NCBI GenBank assembly: GCA_051530055.1
Contig: CM121342.1
Coordinates: 930,001-994,000 of the forward strand
Origin: Neoechinorhynchus agilis
Lineage: Eukaryota > Acanthocephala
Reading direction: 5' to 3'
Length of the DNA stretch: 64,000 nt
A program made the position numbers and the translations under genes. A model generated the notes under the pieces. The model searched no databases. It was not told the origin of the DNA and saw only the letters and a list, made by a program, of their open reading frames with translations. Below are positions 44,284-56,133 of this stretch, one piece after another (position 1 is the first letter of the stretch; the number at the start of each line of letters is the position of its first letter).

Positions 44284-46750
44284 TTATCGAATGCGGTCTA
44301 AAGTGTTCGCTCGCAGGGTTACACCTGCTCGTGCGTCGCCGGTCGTTTCCCTCAGTTTATTCCAGAGATCCTGGAGCAGAGTGAGTGTCGAGCTGCCAAG
44401 CGCTCCATACGTCTCTACTCCGAAGGGGACAAAGTAGTGGACCCTTGCTAAATCCCTATAATTTCGTACCTTCCTCCCTTCCGCTGCACTGGCTGCACCT
44501 CCAGCGATTTCGACAGAGTAGGGAATGTTGTTTACTGCGAGGGTTTCCAAACAATTGGCGTCCCAGAGAAAGCATTTGCTCCCCTGCCACGGAAATACCG
44601 AAATTCCGTCAGGTCGACGACCGTCTAGTCGACAAAGATGGGCGGGTTCCAAGATGTTGGGGAAGTTCGACCTTCTCAACGCCCGAGAAATTACGCTCTG
44701 CAAACGAGACCGTGTGGGGCGTGCATATCGGGAGACCAAATCATAAGGACACTGCGATCATCGTTACCTCATAAGTGAGAAGAGTTCCCACATATGCCAG
44801 AGGAACAGCCTCCAACCACGCTTCCCCATCGCGAGAACCTGAAAGTAGAGACCTGTGAGTTCTCGCGACGAGAGCTTTGTCCCAGGTCGACTGTCTGAGG
44901 CCATTCACGGGGCAATATTCTTCAACTGCCATCACAAAGTCTTGGTCAAGACAAAACTCTTCCCTCAGAATTTTCGTCGCTATTGGTTGACTCCCCTCAT
45001 ACGATCCAAGGAAGGCTGGCAAGGCAAGGTCTACTAGCGCCCGAATGCCCAATCCCCAGATGACATAGGCAATGAAGTTTGTTGCCACGCCTCATCTGGG
45101 AGCTGGACATTTAAAATACGCTTGAGACAAGCCCTCACCTTGTCGTCGAGCTTAGCCAATCCTTCCTTATGTTTGAAGAATGTTGTTGTGCGGACTTTAT
45201 ATAACAATTTCGGGATAAAGAGTGCGTTATTTATCAGAAATAACGCTTCGTGAGCCGAGAGAGCGCTCACCCTATCGCACAGCAACGAAAGTTTCGGTAT
45301 GATATGGCCGATCTAAACTTCCACATTTGAATCGAAGGCGCAACTGCTCAGGAGGCTGAGTTGTTCCCGAGTCACGAGTTTCAGGCCTGGAGCTACGGCC
45401 TCGAACCCAGCCAGTAGTTCTTTGACTTTGGCGGCGTCTCCAATATTCAGTACAAGGAGCTCGCATTTTCCAGCATGAAGCTCAATGCCCATCTTCGAGG
45501 TCTCCCTAATCAGCGTCTCCAAGTCGCGCAGTACAACGGAGGGATCACCTCCGAGCGTAGCGTCATCCAAGTACCAAGCGTTGAAGGTGGAATGGAGAGA
45601 ATGCGCTATTGGATTTACTGTTAGGGAGAATGCGATTGGACCGAGGGGATCTCCTTGCTGCACTCCTCCTTCGGACCAAATGAGGTGGTCTTCGAAAAGC
45701 AAAGGAGTCGCCGTCCCTTAGGCATTGAGAAAATACTGGAAGGCTTCTAGGGCATGATCCCTAATTGTGCGGAACATGCTTTCTCTATTGAGAGAGTTAA
45801 AGGCGTTCCGAAAATCGCACTTAAGAATCACGCACCGCTCTAAGCTTCTCGTAGCAAAGTTTCGGAGCGCGTGGACCATAGCTTCCGCCCCGCAGGATGT
45901 ACAGCAGCCCAGTTGGACTGGGCGAAGTTGCTGCAAGTGCTGAGGCCTTAGCCCGTCAAGCCCATGACCCGAACCATTTGTAAAAGATGAGATGGCTTTT
46001 TGTAACTCTGAAATTTGAGTGGGCGTCCTGTCTTGTATGGGAGGAGATGGAATTTCAAAACTTCCGCTACTACATGGGTGCTTCGACCGGAGTATTTGTA
46101 GTGTCGCATCGTCTCCTTGTGCAAAACTGTCGGAGGATGACAATAACCGAACAGCCCCCCTAACATCTCCGTCAGCAAGCTTCGAAGAGACGCGCTCAGT
46201 CAGAGATCGCTTTGAAAAACGGCAACGAAACCTTTCCTTCGTGCATCCCTTACGAACCTTGCGAAATTTCATTTCGAAATTGCTAAATATCTACTCGAAG
46301 GAGGCCACCATTTCCTTGATTGTTGATGTCAAAGACATCCCAGAATCATCACTGGCGCAAAGGACTAAGCGCGGAAATACGAAGAGCCGTGTCCATGATG
46401 GCGCGCAGTTCTTTGGGAGGCAATCGTTGAGCAATCCCGTAAATGCTTTGGCGACCAGATATCGCGCGCCCCTTGGCATCCGTTTCAGGGCGTTCCTGGG
46501 CAGAAACCGCACGATATCAGGTATCGAAATAGAATCAGTGGTGATCTCAGGGGTCTCAGGTACGAAAGGTTCGGTTGATTGTTGTGAACCAGACCCGCTA
46601 TAGCGGAGATCTTGGGGACCATGAGCAGACTTACCGCAAACCGAACACACACCAGTAGAGACGCGTGGGAGGCCTGCAGCGTTGGTATTCTCGGGTTGAG
46701 CGCGATCGACAAGTGGCGCGTTCAAGGTGTCTTCGTCAGTAGCGTCGATT
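44284..46750 (-). mobile_element. REL-type LINE, most complete coding copy (broken)
   Basis: The minus strand carries, from 46725 downwards, an N-terminal region with a possible zinc finger start (CSVCGKSAHG) and WTRLFVFPRLVL. The reverse transcriptase follows: GSGHGLDGLRPQHL; CVILKCDFRNAFNSLNRESM (motif A); GVQQGDPLGPIAFSL (motif B); WYLDDATLGGD (motif C with the catalytic DD); then the thumb (VSALSAHEALFLINNALFIPK). At the end are RRPDGISVFPW, CFLWDANCLETLAVNN (PD-(D/E)xK core) and YRDLARVHYFVPFGVETYGA. Four frame breaks separate these parts, so no full protein can be made. The 3' end stops at DARAGV near 44320, lacking the last 100 or so bases found in other copies; those occur inverted at 47041-47152. 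Confidence 0.82.
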
Positions 46751-47040
46751 GTAGGCGATATGAACGCAGTTCGCTGCTTGTTTTCAGTCTAGATTTTCTT
46801 TGAGAACTGTGACTTCGAATTATCAGAATTTTCTGACGGTTGCCATGGTTGTTGGCTATTATGTGGTCGTTGGTCCTTGAATTTCTCATTATATGCAGCA
46901 CGCTTCACCTGCGGAGTGTGGTATACGGTAGCCGCTTCACTTCTTTCGAAAGTGCGAAAACGTTGTTGAAAATTATGCTTGCAAGTTTTTAAATATTCGA
47001 GTAGCTTTTACCGACGAACAGAGCGAAATTGTTTCCAAGT

Positions 47041-47152
47041 TGTATTCCTGCGGCAAAATATCTCGCTCGCAGTACAACGAGGCAATGCTGCTAGCGTGAT
47101 AGCGACAGCCGAGGAAGGAGAGAAGCTAAGATTTTGCGGACGGTGGTGATTG
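47041..47152 (+). mobile_element. REL-LINE 3' end, subfamily 1, 112 bases
   Basis: Reads VFLRQNISLAV, QRGNAASVIATAEEGEKLRF and ends GGTGGTGATTG. It begins at the point where the 44-46-kb copy on the other strand stops, so it may be the detached 3' end of that copy. Confidence 0.75.
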
Positions 47153-47189
47153 TATCAGAACTAACAAATAAGCGTTCTTTCTGGAGAAT

Positions 47190-47577
47190 CTTCCAACACA
47201 ACCTCAAATGGGACATCCGCATTAATTGCGTCGTAGCAAAAGCCACTGTTAAATTGTATTTTATCAAGCGCTTGCGTTTCCTCGGAGTCAGCCCACGCGA
47301 TCTAGCACATTTCTATTGGCCCGTTGTGGTCCCTGCAATCTCATATGCATACCCAACCTTTTGTAATTTATCCACCCATCAACTGCGCTTGCTTTCCTCT
47401 CTAAATAAAGGAGCCTGCAAAATTTGCTCCGAGGACCTTCCACCAATCGAAGAACACCTTTCCAAAATCTTCGATAAATACATTGCCCGGACAGATTCAA
47501 TCCGCCTCTCCCGCGCACCACACTATAAAAAATCATTTTTCGCCATCGCACAATCAATCCATGAGTCTAAGGCCTGA
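47190..47577 (+). mobile_element. Second LINE type: reverse transcriptase C-terminal fragment
   Basis: Contains NLKWDIRINCVVAKATVKLY, FIKRLRFLGVSPRDLAHFYW, PVVVPAISYAYPTFCNLSTH, the thumb/connection region of CR1/jockey-like reverse transcriptases (W..HI..I..KA...LYFLR.LR..G....DL..FY...). Probably the same family as 36732-37001. Confidence 0.6.
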
Positions 47578-48208
47578 ATCGGATGAAAGACTCATGCATA
47601 TGCGGTGACTTGCAACTCTTTTCGAATTCAGTCTCAAACAGCACGAATCTAAAGATACATGGTTCCCGTGCTTGCTTGGGTGTGTGGTAATAAAAACATG
47701 TTATTGTTAGCAATGCCGCCATTTCCCTTTTTCATTTACACCAATTTATTAGGGCGCCATCATGACTTTCCGGATCTTCTGGTTGAAGCTCGTTACCGAT
47801 GGATTAAAATTCTTTGTCCGTCATCATTTTGACATTCAATGGGCGCGTCCAAATACATCTAAGAAACAGCAACCTTTCTTCAAGTGCTTCAAATACTTAA
47901 TTAACTTGAATTTTAATAATCTCAAAACTTTAGAGTTGTCAAGAAGCCTTTGATTTATTTTCGGCAATATGTGTAATTTGTAAATAACTAGTACCTAAAA
48001 GGAATAAAACCTTCATGCACATGTCGCCCCACAAATTTCCTTGATGTAAATAATTTCGCTACAGTACCAATTATTGTAAAAAAGTTGTTCACTATGTGTT
48101 CTTTGGTGGTTATAAAAATAGAGATAAAGCAGTCCCTATTTTTAGTATCACTTATTGTCGATGTATTTTAAGTTGTTTGCAAACAATGTCAATAACTGTT
48201 TTGGTATA

Positions 48209-48330
48209 CATCCGGTGAACCCGACGAGGTTCGAAATGTCTTTAATAAATAATGATTCACTGACTGTAGACCAAAACAATAATTCCAATCACATTTCTCG
48301 GTACCTCACATATCGACAATGTCAATAACG
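48209..48330 (+). mobile_element. Solo PLE family 1 3' tail
   Basis: CCGGTGAACCCGACGAGGTT, CGAAATGTC and TTTAATAAATAA match the family 1 tail, followed by the terminal part with GACCAAAACAATAATTCCAA and GGTACCTCA. The helix II stem of the hammerhead core (GAACC/GGTTC) is intact; the CUGAUGA box is changed to CATCCGG. The flanks 47578-48208 show nothing. Confidence 0.6.
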
Positions 48331-48648
48331 CTAATTGAAGGTTGAAAAATATAGCAGTGTCATTAGTATCCTACAGTAGAGGTCGACACGCATATCGCAC
48401 CTTAAAATATTATTTTTTTTGAGTGATAGTTATCACCGATCGCTTCATTCTATAGAGAAATATTCAATTATTGACATCGAAGATATCATTTACCAATGAA
48501 ATTTGGTTCGCTCTCATATATCTCTGCAAACTATTTTGGATTTTAATCTTGTTCCTCGAGTAATGTTCAGAGTTTTTTCGTCTGCTCTAGAGTATATTTG
48601 AGGATATTTTCCCTGTAAATAATTATTTATTAAAGCTTTATGGTGTTT

Positions 48649-48862
48649 CCCAATATTCACACCCCCGCTCTGGATCACTCAGCTGCCGTCCTGATGCAAC
48701 GGTCGAAAGGACGGGTGCAGCGTTCCCCCGTTGCACAACCAGACTTATGTTTTGTAGGAGGAATGCTCCTGATCTCGGATCGCCAGTGATTCGTCTCAAT
48801 CTCTTAGACAATTGCTTGACTAGGTCTTGCGCCGCGGTGCCAAACGACCCGAGTGTGGCGAA
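48649..48862 (-). mobile_element. REL-LINE 3' end fragment, subfamily 2
   Basis: The minus strand reads TLGSFGTAAQDLVKQLSKRL, RRITGDPRSGAFLLQNI, SLVVQRGNAAPVLSTVASG, RQLSDPERGCEYWETP and ends with GGTGTGAATATTGG, the same terminus as 43744. Confidence 0.78.
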
Positions 48863-48929
48863 AAAATTCAAGAATTTATTAAGTTCAATATATTCTAAAG
48901 ACACAATCTTGTGCTCCTCTGCAAAAGAC

Positions 48930-48962
48930 CTTGATAAAGGCACAATATTGTGCCGAAATATC
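48930..48962 (+). ncRNA. Hammerhead-like core, solo PLE tail (family 3)
   Basis: CTTGATAAA, perfect GGCAC/GTGCC stem with loop AATATT, then GAAATATC. Matches 25642-25674. The first box has UUGAUAA in place of CUGAUGA, so it may be inactive or a divergent form. Confidence 0.4.
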
Positions 48963-49184
48963 GGGCATAATAAATTCCTTCGAAAGCTTTAAAGTATCTA
49001 AATGAATACAGACGCCTGCTAGTGTCCTATAAAGCAAGACTGTTGCGCAATTTTAAGTTCTTTGCAAAAGAAATCAACGACCATCGTGACAGACAGAATT
49101 ACTCTGTAAAGCGATTTGCCTCATCGAACAGCTCACTCATTAATAAAAAATCGTTTGTTGCTGCGCCATTTTCCAGCCTTGGCT

Positions 49185-49345
49185 AAAAATTATGCGGCGC
49201 TTCTCCGACGGCATCAATTGTCTCAATGGCGAAAGCTAGTAAGCAATCATATTCAAGTGCGAAGGAGACGGCTTATTTAATACGGAACTGTTGATGTGCC
49301 GTCCGGTATTTCTCGCCGTCTCGGCTTAAACCGACCCTCTCGAGA
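49185..49345 (+). repeat. Dispersed repeat of unknown type, second copy
   Basis: Resembles the minus strand of 7395-7690 with an internal deletion. It has stops in the translated version. Confidence 0.6.
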
Positions 49346-49734
49346 AGAGATGAAATGTCTGTCGATGCTACAGCCTCTCTAAGCTGTCGAAATTCAAACG
49401 ATATTCTCTCCGGCATTTAAATAAGTAGAATATGAAATTTTTGAGTGTAATTTGGGATCAATGCAATAAAGGCAGCGCATTTTATTGAATAGAGCTGGTG
49501 TTTCCATCAATATCAAGTGCGGATACAACCTCTTCGCTGTAACATCGAATGTGCGGAATTATCTTTCAAATAAATTTAAAACGATTTGTCTCGTAAAAAT
49601 GCATTCTGTTGCTTTCGTGAATGCTGTTGCAACACTTTGCAAGTAGCATTTATCGATAATAAAAATAATCGATTGCTGTTCCTTTTTTAATTCCGTAAAT
49701 TTACCCTAAATATTTTAAAACCACAAAATACCTC

Positions 49735-49808
49735 ATTCGCTCACACCACGGCCGTCATACAGATGCTAGCGGCCTTTCCCCGCTGCAAAGCGAGACTAAT
49801 GTTTTGGC
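49735..49808 (-). mobile_element. REL-LINE 3' end fragment, subfamily 3
   Basis: The minus strand reads RQNISLALQRGKAASICMT and ends TGTGAGCGAAT, as in 7710-8110. Only the last 74 bases of the element are present. Confidence 0.65.
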
Positions 49809-50048
49809 GGTTTAACACCGGAATCTATCGCTGATGGTAACCATGACAGTACGGAATTTACGTAAAAAAATTGCCATTCTTGTACCAAGTAACACAAATA
49901 CCTTCCATTTTTAGAACAAAAGTCATTGAACATTTTTATTGCGATTTTGTGACGTCGTTTTTCAACTTTTGATCTGAAAGAATCCCATCCGCCAGCGCGA
50001 CTAAGCACAAACAAAGTAAATCTGCGTCCTTCGTTTTTGGTTGCCAAG

Positions 50049-50681
50049 ATGTATAATCGTCTTATGGTTCTAACAGTCGTTTTTCTACTGTCTCCTACGT
50101 CCCTCTGCACAGTTTTGATCACTGACGTTGACGCTCATGCCGAATCGTGTTTCTTTAATGTCTTCAATCGTGGTCAGACGTTCAGCCTTGTCTATGAGGT
50201 AAAATCAGGCGGCTTTCAAGACGTAGATGTCTCGGTGCATGCGCCGTCCGGAAATGAGATTCATAAAGTAGAACATCGGAACAGTGGGAGTTATATGTTC
50301 CCAGCTCCAGAAGATGGAAAATACACATTGTGTTTTTCGAACCAAAAATCATCTCGTGTTCCCAAACAAGTGATGTTCTCATTTGAAGTGCCGACTTCAT
50401 CGCCCCTTGGAAAGCTTCAACCTTCTGCAGCAGACGGAAACTTCAGTGCAGATCAACAGAAACTTAAGGATATGATCGAAGATCTCTCAAACGCTCTATA
50501 CAAAATAAAACTAGATCAAGAATTCATGGATATGCGATTGATGATTCATCATGATATTAACAAAAGCACAAACAAACGAGTAACAATGTGGGCGTTCTTT
50601 GAAGCGCTTATCATGCTATCGATGACCATGGGACAGGTCTACTACCTTATGAGGTTCTTTGAAGTTAGACGAGTGGTGTGA
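50049..50681 (+). CDS. p24 family cargo receptor, TMED2 type
   Basis: A type I membrane protein of COPI/COPII vesicles that cycles between ER and Golgi. One intronless frame of 210 residues. It has a signal peptide (MYNRLMVLTVVFLLSPTSLC), a GOLD domain with CFFNVFNRG and YTLCFSNQ (the paired cysteines), and a coiled coil (QQKLKDMIEDLSNALYKIKL). It ends with a membrane helix around MWAFFEALIMLSMTMGQVYY and the cytosolic tail RFFEVRRVV, identical to TMED2 tails, with FF for COP binding. The homologous start is the ATG at 50049; a few codons are open upstream without another ATG. The satellite array begins 260 bases after the stop. Confidence 0.96.
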   Translation: MYNRLMVLTVVFLLSPTSLCTVLITDVDAHAESCFFNVFNRGQTFSLVYEVKSGGFQDVDVSVHAPSGNEIHKVEHRNSGSYMFPAPEDGKYTLCFSNQKSSRVPKQVMFSFEVPTSSPLGKLQPSAADGNFSADQQKLKDMIEDLSNALYKIKLDQEFMDMRLMIHHDINKSTNKRVTMWAFFEALIMLSMTMGQVYYLMRFFEVRRVV

Positions 50682-50941
50682 AGTAGGCTGATCTAAGGCC
50701 CATGTACGATTAAATCCGTCGATCGGTGTGGTGTAGGAAACATGGTTATGTCCTCACATTAATAATCGCCGTTTAGAACGATAACACTTTTGAAGGATAA
50801 AACCACCATTGGTCTACTTTGAAGCTTCAACATCTAAATAAAGTTGCCAACGTAAACTACTAAATTCGAGAATATGATCAATAACGTTAGGTTGCTAAGA
50901 TTTTGATATAAAGATAACTTATCTTTCCAGCACCACAGAAG

Positions 50942-53900
50942 ATCAATACGCTTCTAAGACGAACGCAACAATATCATTTCTATGTGGATGTAACGGCGAT
51001 CGAAAAGCGTCTGCGCAGCCGCGATGTGAAAACACAAATACAAAATAGAGATAAATACAACTATAACAAAATTTAACAACGTTTACATGTCCTTTTCGTG
51101 ATAACAAATACGCACGAACGCATTTAAAACTACGATGGTTCACTGGCTTGCGAAGGTAGGAAGGATTTTTTCTTATATGCACTTTTCCATAAAAAAGCTT
51201 CTACAAATACCAAAACAACGCAGGTAGAAATAATCAAGCTTTTTAATAAGATTGAACGCAACAATATCATTTCTATGTGGATGTAACGACGATCGAAAAG
51301 CGTCTGCGCAACCGCGTTGTAAAAACACAAATACAAAATAGAGATAAATACAACTGTAACAAAATTTAACAACATTTCATGTCCTTTTCGTGATAACAAA
51401 TACGCACGAACGCATTTAAAACTAGGATGGTTCACTCGCTTGCGAAGGTAGGAAGGATTTTTTCTTATATGCACTTTTCCATAAAAAAGCTTCTACGAAT
51501 ACAAAAACAACGCAGGTAGAAATAATCAAGCTTTTTAATAAGATTGAACGCAACAATATCATTTCTATGTGGATGTAACGACGATCGAAAAGCGTCTGCG
51601 CAACCGCGCTGTTAAAACACAAATACAAAATAGAGATAAATACAACTATAACAAAATTTAACAACGTTTACATGTCCTTTTCGTGATAACAAATACGCAC
51701 GAACGCATTGAAAACTAGGATGGTTCACTCGCTTGCGAAGGTAGGAAGGATTTTTTCTTATATGCACTTTTCCATAAAAAAGCTTCTACGAATACCAAAA
51801 CAACGAAGGTAGAAATAATCAAGCTTTTTAATAAGATTGAACGTAACAATATCATTTCTATGTGGATGTAACGACGATCGAAAAGCGTCTGCGTAACCGC
51901 GCGGTGAAAACACAAATACAAAATAGAGATAAATACAACTATAACAAAATTTAACAACGTTTACATGTCCTTTTCGTGATAACAAATACGCACGAACGCA
52001 TTTAAAACTACGATGGTTCACTCGCTTGCGATGGTAGGAAGGATTTTTTCGTAAATGCACTTTTCCATAAAAAAGCTTCTACGAATACCAAAACAACGAA
52101 GGTAGAAATAATCAAGCTTTTTAATAAGATTGAACGCAACAATATCATTTCTATGTGGATGTAACGACGATCGAAAAGCGTCTGCGCAACCGCGTTGTAA
52201 AAACACAAATACAAAATAGAGATAAATACAACTGTAACAAAATTTAACAACGTTTACATGTCCTTTTCGTGATAACAAATACGCACGAACGCATTTAAAA
52301 CTACGATGGTTCACTCGCTTGCGAAGGTAGGAAGGATTTTTTCGTAAATGCACTTTTCCATAAAAAAGCTTCTACAAATACCAAAACAACGCAGGTAGAA
52401 ATAATCAAGCTTTTTAATAAGACTGAACGCAACAATATCATTTCTATGTGGATGTGACGACGTTCGAAAAGCGTCCGCGCAACCGCGCTGTGAAAACACA
52501 AATACAAAATAGAGATAAATACAACTGTAACAAAATTTAACAACGTTTACATGTCCTTTTCGTGATAACAAATACGCACGAACGCATTTAAAACTACGAT
52601 GGTTCACTCGCTTGCGATGGTAGGAAGGATTTTTTTAAATGCACTTTTCCATATAAAAGCTTCTACGAATACCAAAACAACGCAGGTAGAAATAATCAAG
52701 CTTTTTTATAAGATTGAACGCAACAATATCATTTCTATGTGGATGTAACGACGATCGAAAAGCGTCTGCCGCATACGTTGTAAAAACACAAATACAAAAT
52801 AGAGATAAATACAACTGTAACAAAATTTAACAACGTTTACATGTCCTTTTCATTGTTGCCGTACGAACGCATTTACGATGGTTCACTCGCTTGCGAAGGT
52901 AGGAAGGATTTTTTCGTAAATGCACTTTTCCATGAAAAAAGCTTCTAGGAATACAAAAACAACGTAGGTACAAATAATCAAGCTTTTTAATAAGATTGAA
53001 CGCAGCAATATCATTTCTATCTGGATGTAACGACGATCGAAAAGCGTCTGAGCAACCGCGCTGTTAAAACACAAATACAAAATAGAGATAAATACAACTA
53101 TAACAAAATTTAACAACGTTTACATGTCCTTTTCGTGATAACAAATACGCACGAACGCATTTAAAACTACGATGGTTCACTCGCTTGCGAAGGTAGGAAG
53201 GATTTTTTCGTAAATGCACTTTTCCATGAAAAAAGCTTCTAGGAATACAAAAACAACGTAGGTACAAATAATCAAGCTTTTTAATAAGATTGAACGCAGC
53301 AATATCATTTCTATCTGGATGTAACGACGATCGAAAAGCGTCTGAGCAACCGCGCTGTTAAAACACAAATACAAAATAGAGATAAATACAACTATAACAA
53401 AATTTAACAACGTTTACATGTCCTTTTCGTGATAACAAATACGCACGAACGCATTGAAAACTAGGATGGTTCACTCGCTTGCGAAGGTAGGAAGGATTTT
53501 TTCTTATATGATCTTTTCCATAAAAAAGCTTCTACGAATACAAAAACAACGCAGGTAGAAATAATCAAGCTTTTTAATAAGATTGAACGCAACAATATCA
53601 TTTCTATGTGGATGTAACGACGATCGAAAAGCGTCTGCGCAACCGCGCTGTGAAAACACAAATACAAAATAGAGATAAATACAACTGTAACAAAATTTAA
53701 CAACGTTTACATGTCCTTTTCGTGATAACAAATACGCACGAACGCATTTAAAACTACGATGGTTCACTCGCTTGCGAAGGTAGGAAGGATTTTTTCGTAA
53801 ATGCACTTTTCCATAAAAAAAGCTTCTACAAATACCAAAACAACGTAGATAGAAATAATCAAGCTTTTTAATAAGACTGAACGCAACAATATCATTTCTA

Positions 53901-54740
53901 TGTGGATGTGACGGCGTTCGAAAAGCGTCCGCGCAACCGCGCTAGTAACAAATACAAAATAGAGATAAATACAACTGTAACAAAATTTTAACAACGTTTA
54001 CATGTCTTTTTCGTGATAACAAATACGCACGAACGCATTTAAAACTACGATGGTTCACTCGCTTGCGAAGGTAGGAAGGATTTTTTCGTAAATGCACTTT
54101 TCCATAAAAAAGCTTCTACAAATACCAAAACAACGCAGGTAGAAATAATCAAGCTTTTTAATAAGACTGAACGCAACAATATCATTTCTATGTGGATGTG
54201 ACGACGTTCGAAAAGCGTCCGCGCAACCGCGCTGTGAAAACACAAATACAAAATAGAGATAAATACAACTGTAACAAAATTTAACAACGTTTACATGTCC
54301 TTTTCGTAATAACAAATACGCACGAACGCATTGAAAACTACGATGGTTCACTCGCTTGCGTGTGTATGAAGGATTTTTTCGTAAATGCACTTTTCCATAA
54401 AAAAGCTTCTACAAATACCAAAACAACGTAGATAGAAATAATCAAGCTTTTTAATAAGATTGAACGCAACAATATCATTTCTATGTGGATGTAACGACGT
54501 TCGAAAAGCGTCTGCGCAACTGGGCTGTGAAAACACAAATACAAAATAGAGATAAATACAACTATAACAAAATTTAACAACGTTTACATGTCCTTTTCGT
54601 GATAACAAATACGCACGAACGCATTGAAAACTACGATGGTTCACTCGCTTGCGAAGGTAGGAAGGATTTTTTCGTAAATGCACTTTTCCATAAAAAAGCT
54701 TCTACGAATACAAAAACAACGCAGGTAGAAATAATCAAGC
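50942..54740. repeat. Satellite array, 293-bp unit, about 13 copies
   Basis: Landmarks such as GATGGTTCACTCGCTTGCGA and TAGAGATAAATACAACT recur every 293 bases, with a few units shortened (near 52620, 52860 and 53950). Two neighbouring units (about 52883-53176 and 53177-53469) are essentially identical, a sign of recent exchange. Each unit has long open stretches on the minus strand, but 293 is not a multiple of 3, so no frame runs through the array. Confidence 0.95.
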
Positions 54741-54834
54741 TTGAAATGGCAGTGCTGAAAAACTAAGAACAGTTTTAAAATTGAAGAACTGAAAAATGCG
54801 GTTCTAAATAATGTCGATATGTTAGGAGTACCGC

Positions 54835-55450
54835 GGTATATGATTAGAAGTATTGTTTAGGTCGCCACCCGGTAAATTATTTTTTGTTAAATACGCTTAG
54901 AACCTCGCCGATTTCATCATTAGTTCTAAAGAACGATAGGTAAAATGGTTATTCTGCCCTTACATGCGCCTATATCTCATTGTATTGTCACATTTTGTTC
55001 GTCATGAAGGCGTAGTTTTTAAGTTCGTTGATCGTTCATATCCGTTTTATTTCCTTGATTAAGAGAGCTTCTTTAATTAAGCGCAGAAAGTTATTATGTT
55101 GACTTGTTAAAACCAATGTTTGATCGCAATTGAAAACGTGGCCAGTTGGAACCTCGTTCTGCGCGACATTGGACGATATCACCTTTTGCGTCTTGAACCG
55201 CTTACGTACCGCCAATCTCGTCTTCAGTTTCCGGCCTGTTTGTCCTATGTAATTGCTGTTCCATTGACTACAAGAAACTTTGCAGAATACAGCCCTCTTT
55301 TCTACTTCCTGGTATTTCCGAGAAGTGAGGTTTCCTATCTTCATGGAGAATCGAAAATAAAATTGCCATTTTAACGGCTGACCGCCTCGCACGGTTTACG
55401 TGCTCTCGCGCTGAAGCAAGAACATCTTTAGGGTTATGTCCTAGCGTCAA
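54835..55450 (-). mobile_element. Penelope-like element 3' fragment, family 1
   Basis: The minus strand carries a GIY-YIG domain (55392-55036) closely related to those at 2 kb and 16 kb: AVFCKVSCSQ, NYIGQTGRKLKTRLAVRKR, with a longer downstream part (GHVFNCDQTLVLTSQHNNF) that the other copies have lost to deletion. The tail follows, with a degraded hammerhead-like core (54891-54923) and the terminal consensus. It borders the satellite array. Confidence 0.78.
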
Positions 55451-55740
55451 TTCCCTTACATAATTAAACTATGTATATAGGAATGTACATGACGATGGAC
55501 TCCCGTCCTTACATTCATTTTCGTTTACGAAGCACTTTGATTGTATTTGAACTAAGCAAATGCTTTCCCTGCTAAGTAGTTTTTTAAATATGTATGTGGA
55601 ATCCATTTTTTCTTACAATTATCAATCGCTTTATTCTACTCTCAAGCGACCAATTATGCAGTTACTCTTACGAAACATTTAGATTGTTTTTGCATCTTTT
55701 GGTATTGCGCTGGTTGACTACTGCGAACGGATTGAATAGC

Positions 55741-56133
55741 TCAGCAGCATCCGGTTCGCCTTGAATCTCTACGGAAGGCTACGCGGTATGTTCCTATGTT
55801 TCTGCTGCTACAAATATTGTAGCGTCCTGGCTGACGAGCAAGAACTACTTCATAATAAGGTCCCGCATAATTGTAGCAAGGAACATTGTCGTAATATGAA
55901 TTGATGTTATCGATTAACTTTTTCCTTTTTATGATAACCGGCTCTTCCTTGCGGCGTCGGCTCGTGCACATAGTGCAGAATGATCCTGCAATGTTTCCCA
56001 TTGAATGTAACTGAATGCCGTTTAAAATCGATATGAACGTACTGCTACCTTGTAATGTTAGACAAATTTTATTGTCAAAATATTCACAATGACAATGAGT
56101 AAATGAAGGGTCCGTGTGCTTAATCATGTGCAT
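55741..56133 (-). CDS. Hypothetical protein or exon, 130 residues
   Basis: A minus-strand frame with many cysteines and tyrosines: FTHCHCEYFDNKICLTLQGS, FCTMCTSRRRKEEPVIIKR and YYDNVPCYNYAGPYYEVVLA, ending RRTGCC. The basic RRRKEE stretch is followed by possible tyrosine motifs, which could suit a cytoplasmic tail, but no membrane helix is seen within the frame. No family recognised. The regions 55451-55740 and 56134-57035 otherwise hold nothing clear, apart from a PLE-tail-like stretch near 56830-56850 (-). Confidence 0.3.
   Translation of the reverse strand: MHMIKHTDPSFTHCHCEYFDNKICLTLQGSSTFISILNGIQLHSMGNIAGSFCTMCTSRRRKEEPVIIKRKKLIDNINSYYDNVPCYNYAGPYYEVVLARQPGRYNICSSRNIGTYRVAFRRDSRRTGCC

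Noticed and set aside
50943-54683. Many minus-strand open frames of 62-111 codons
   Set aside because: They are repeats of the satellite unit in different frames. The unit length is not a multiple of 3 and no start or splice context is shared, so they are not annotated as proteins.
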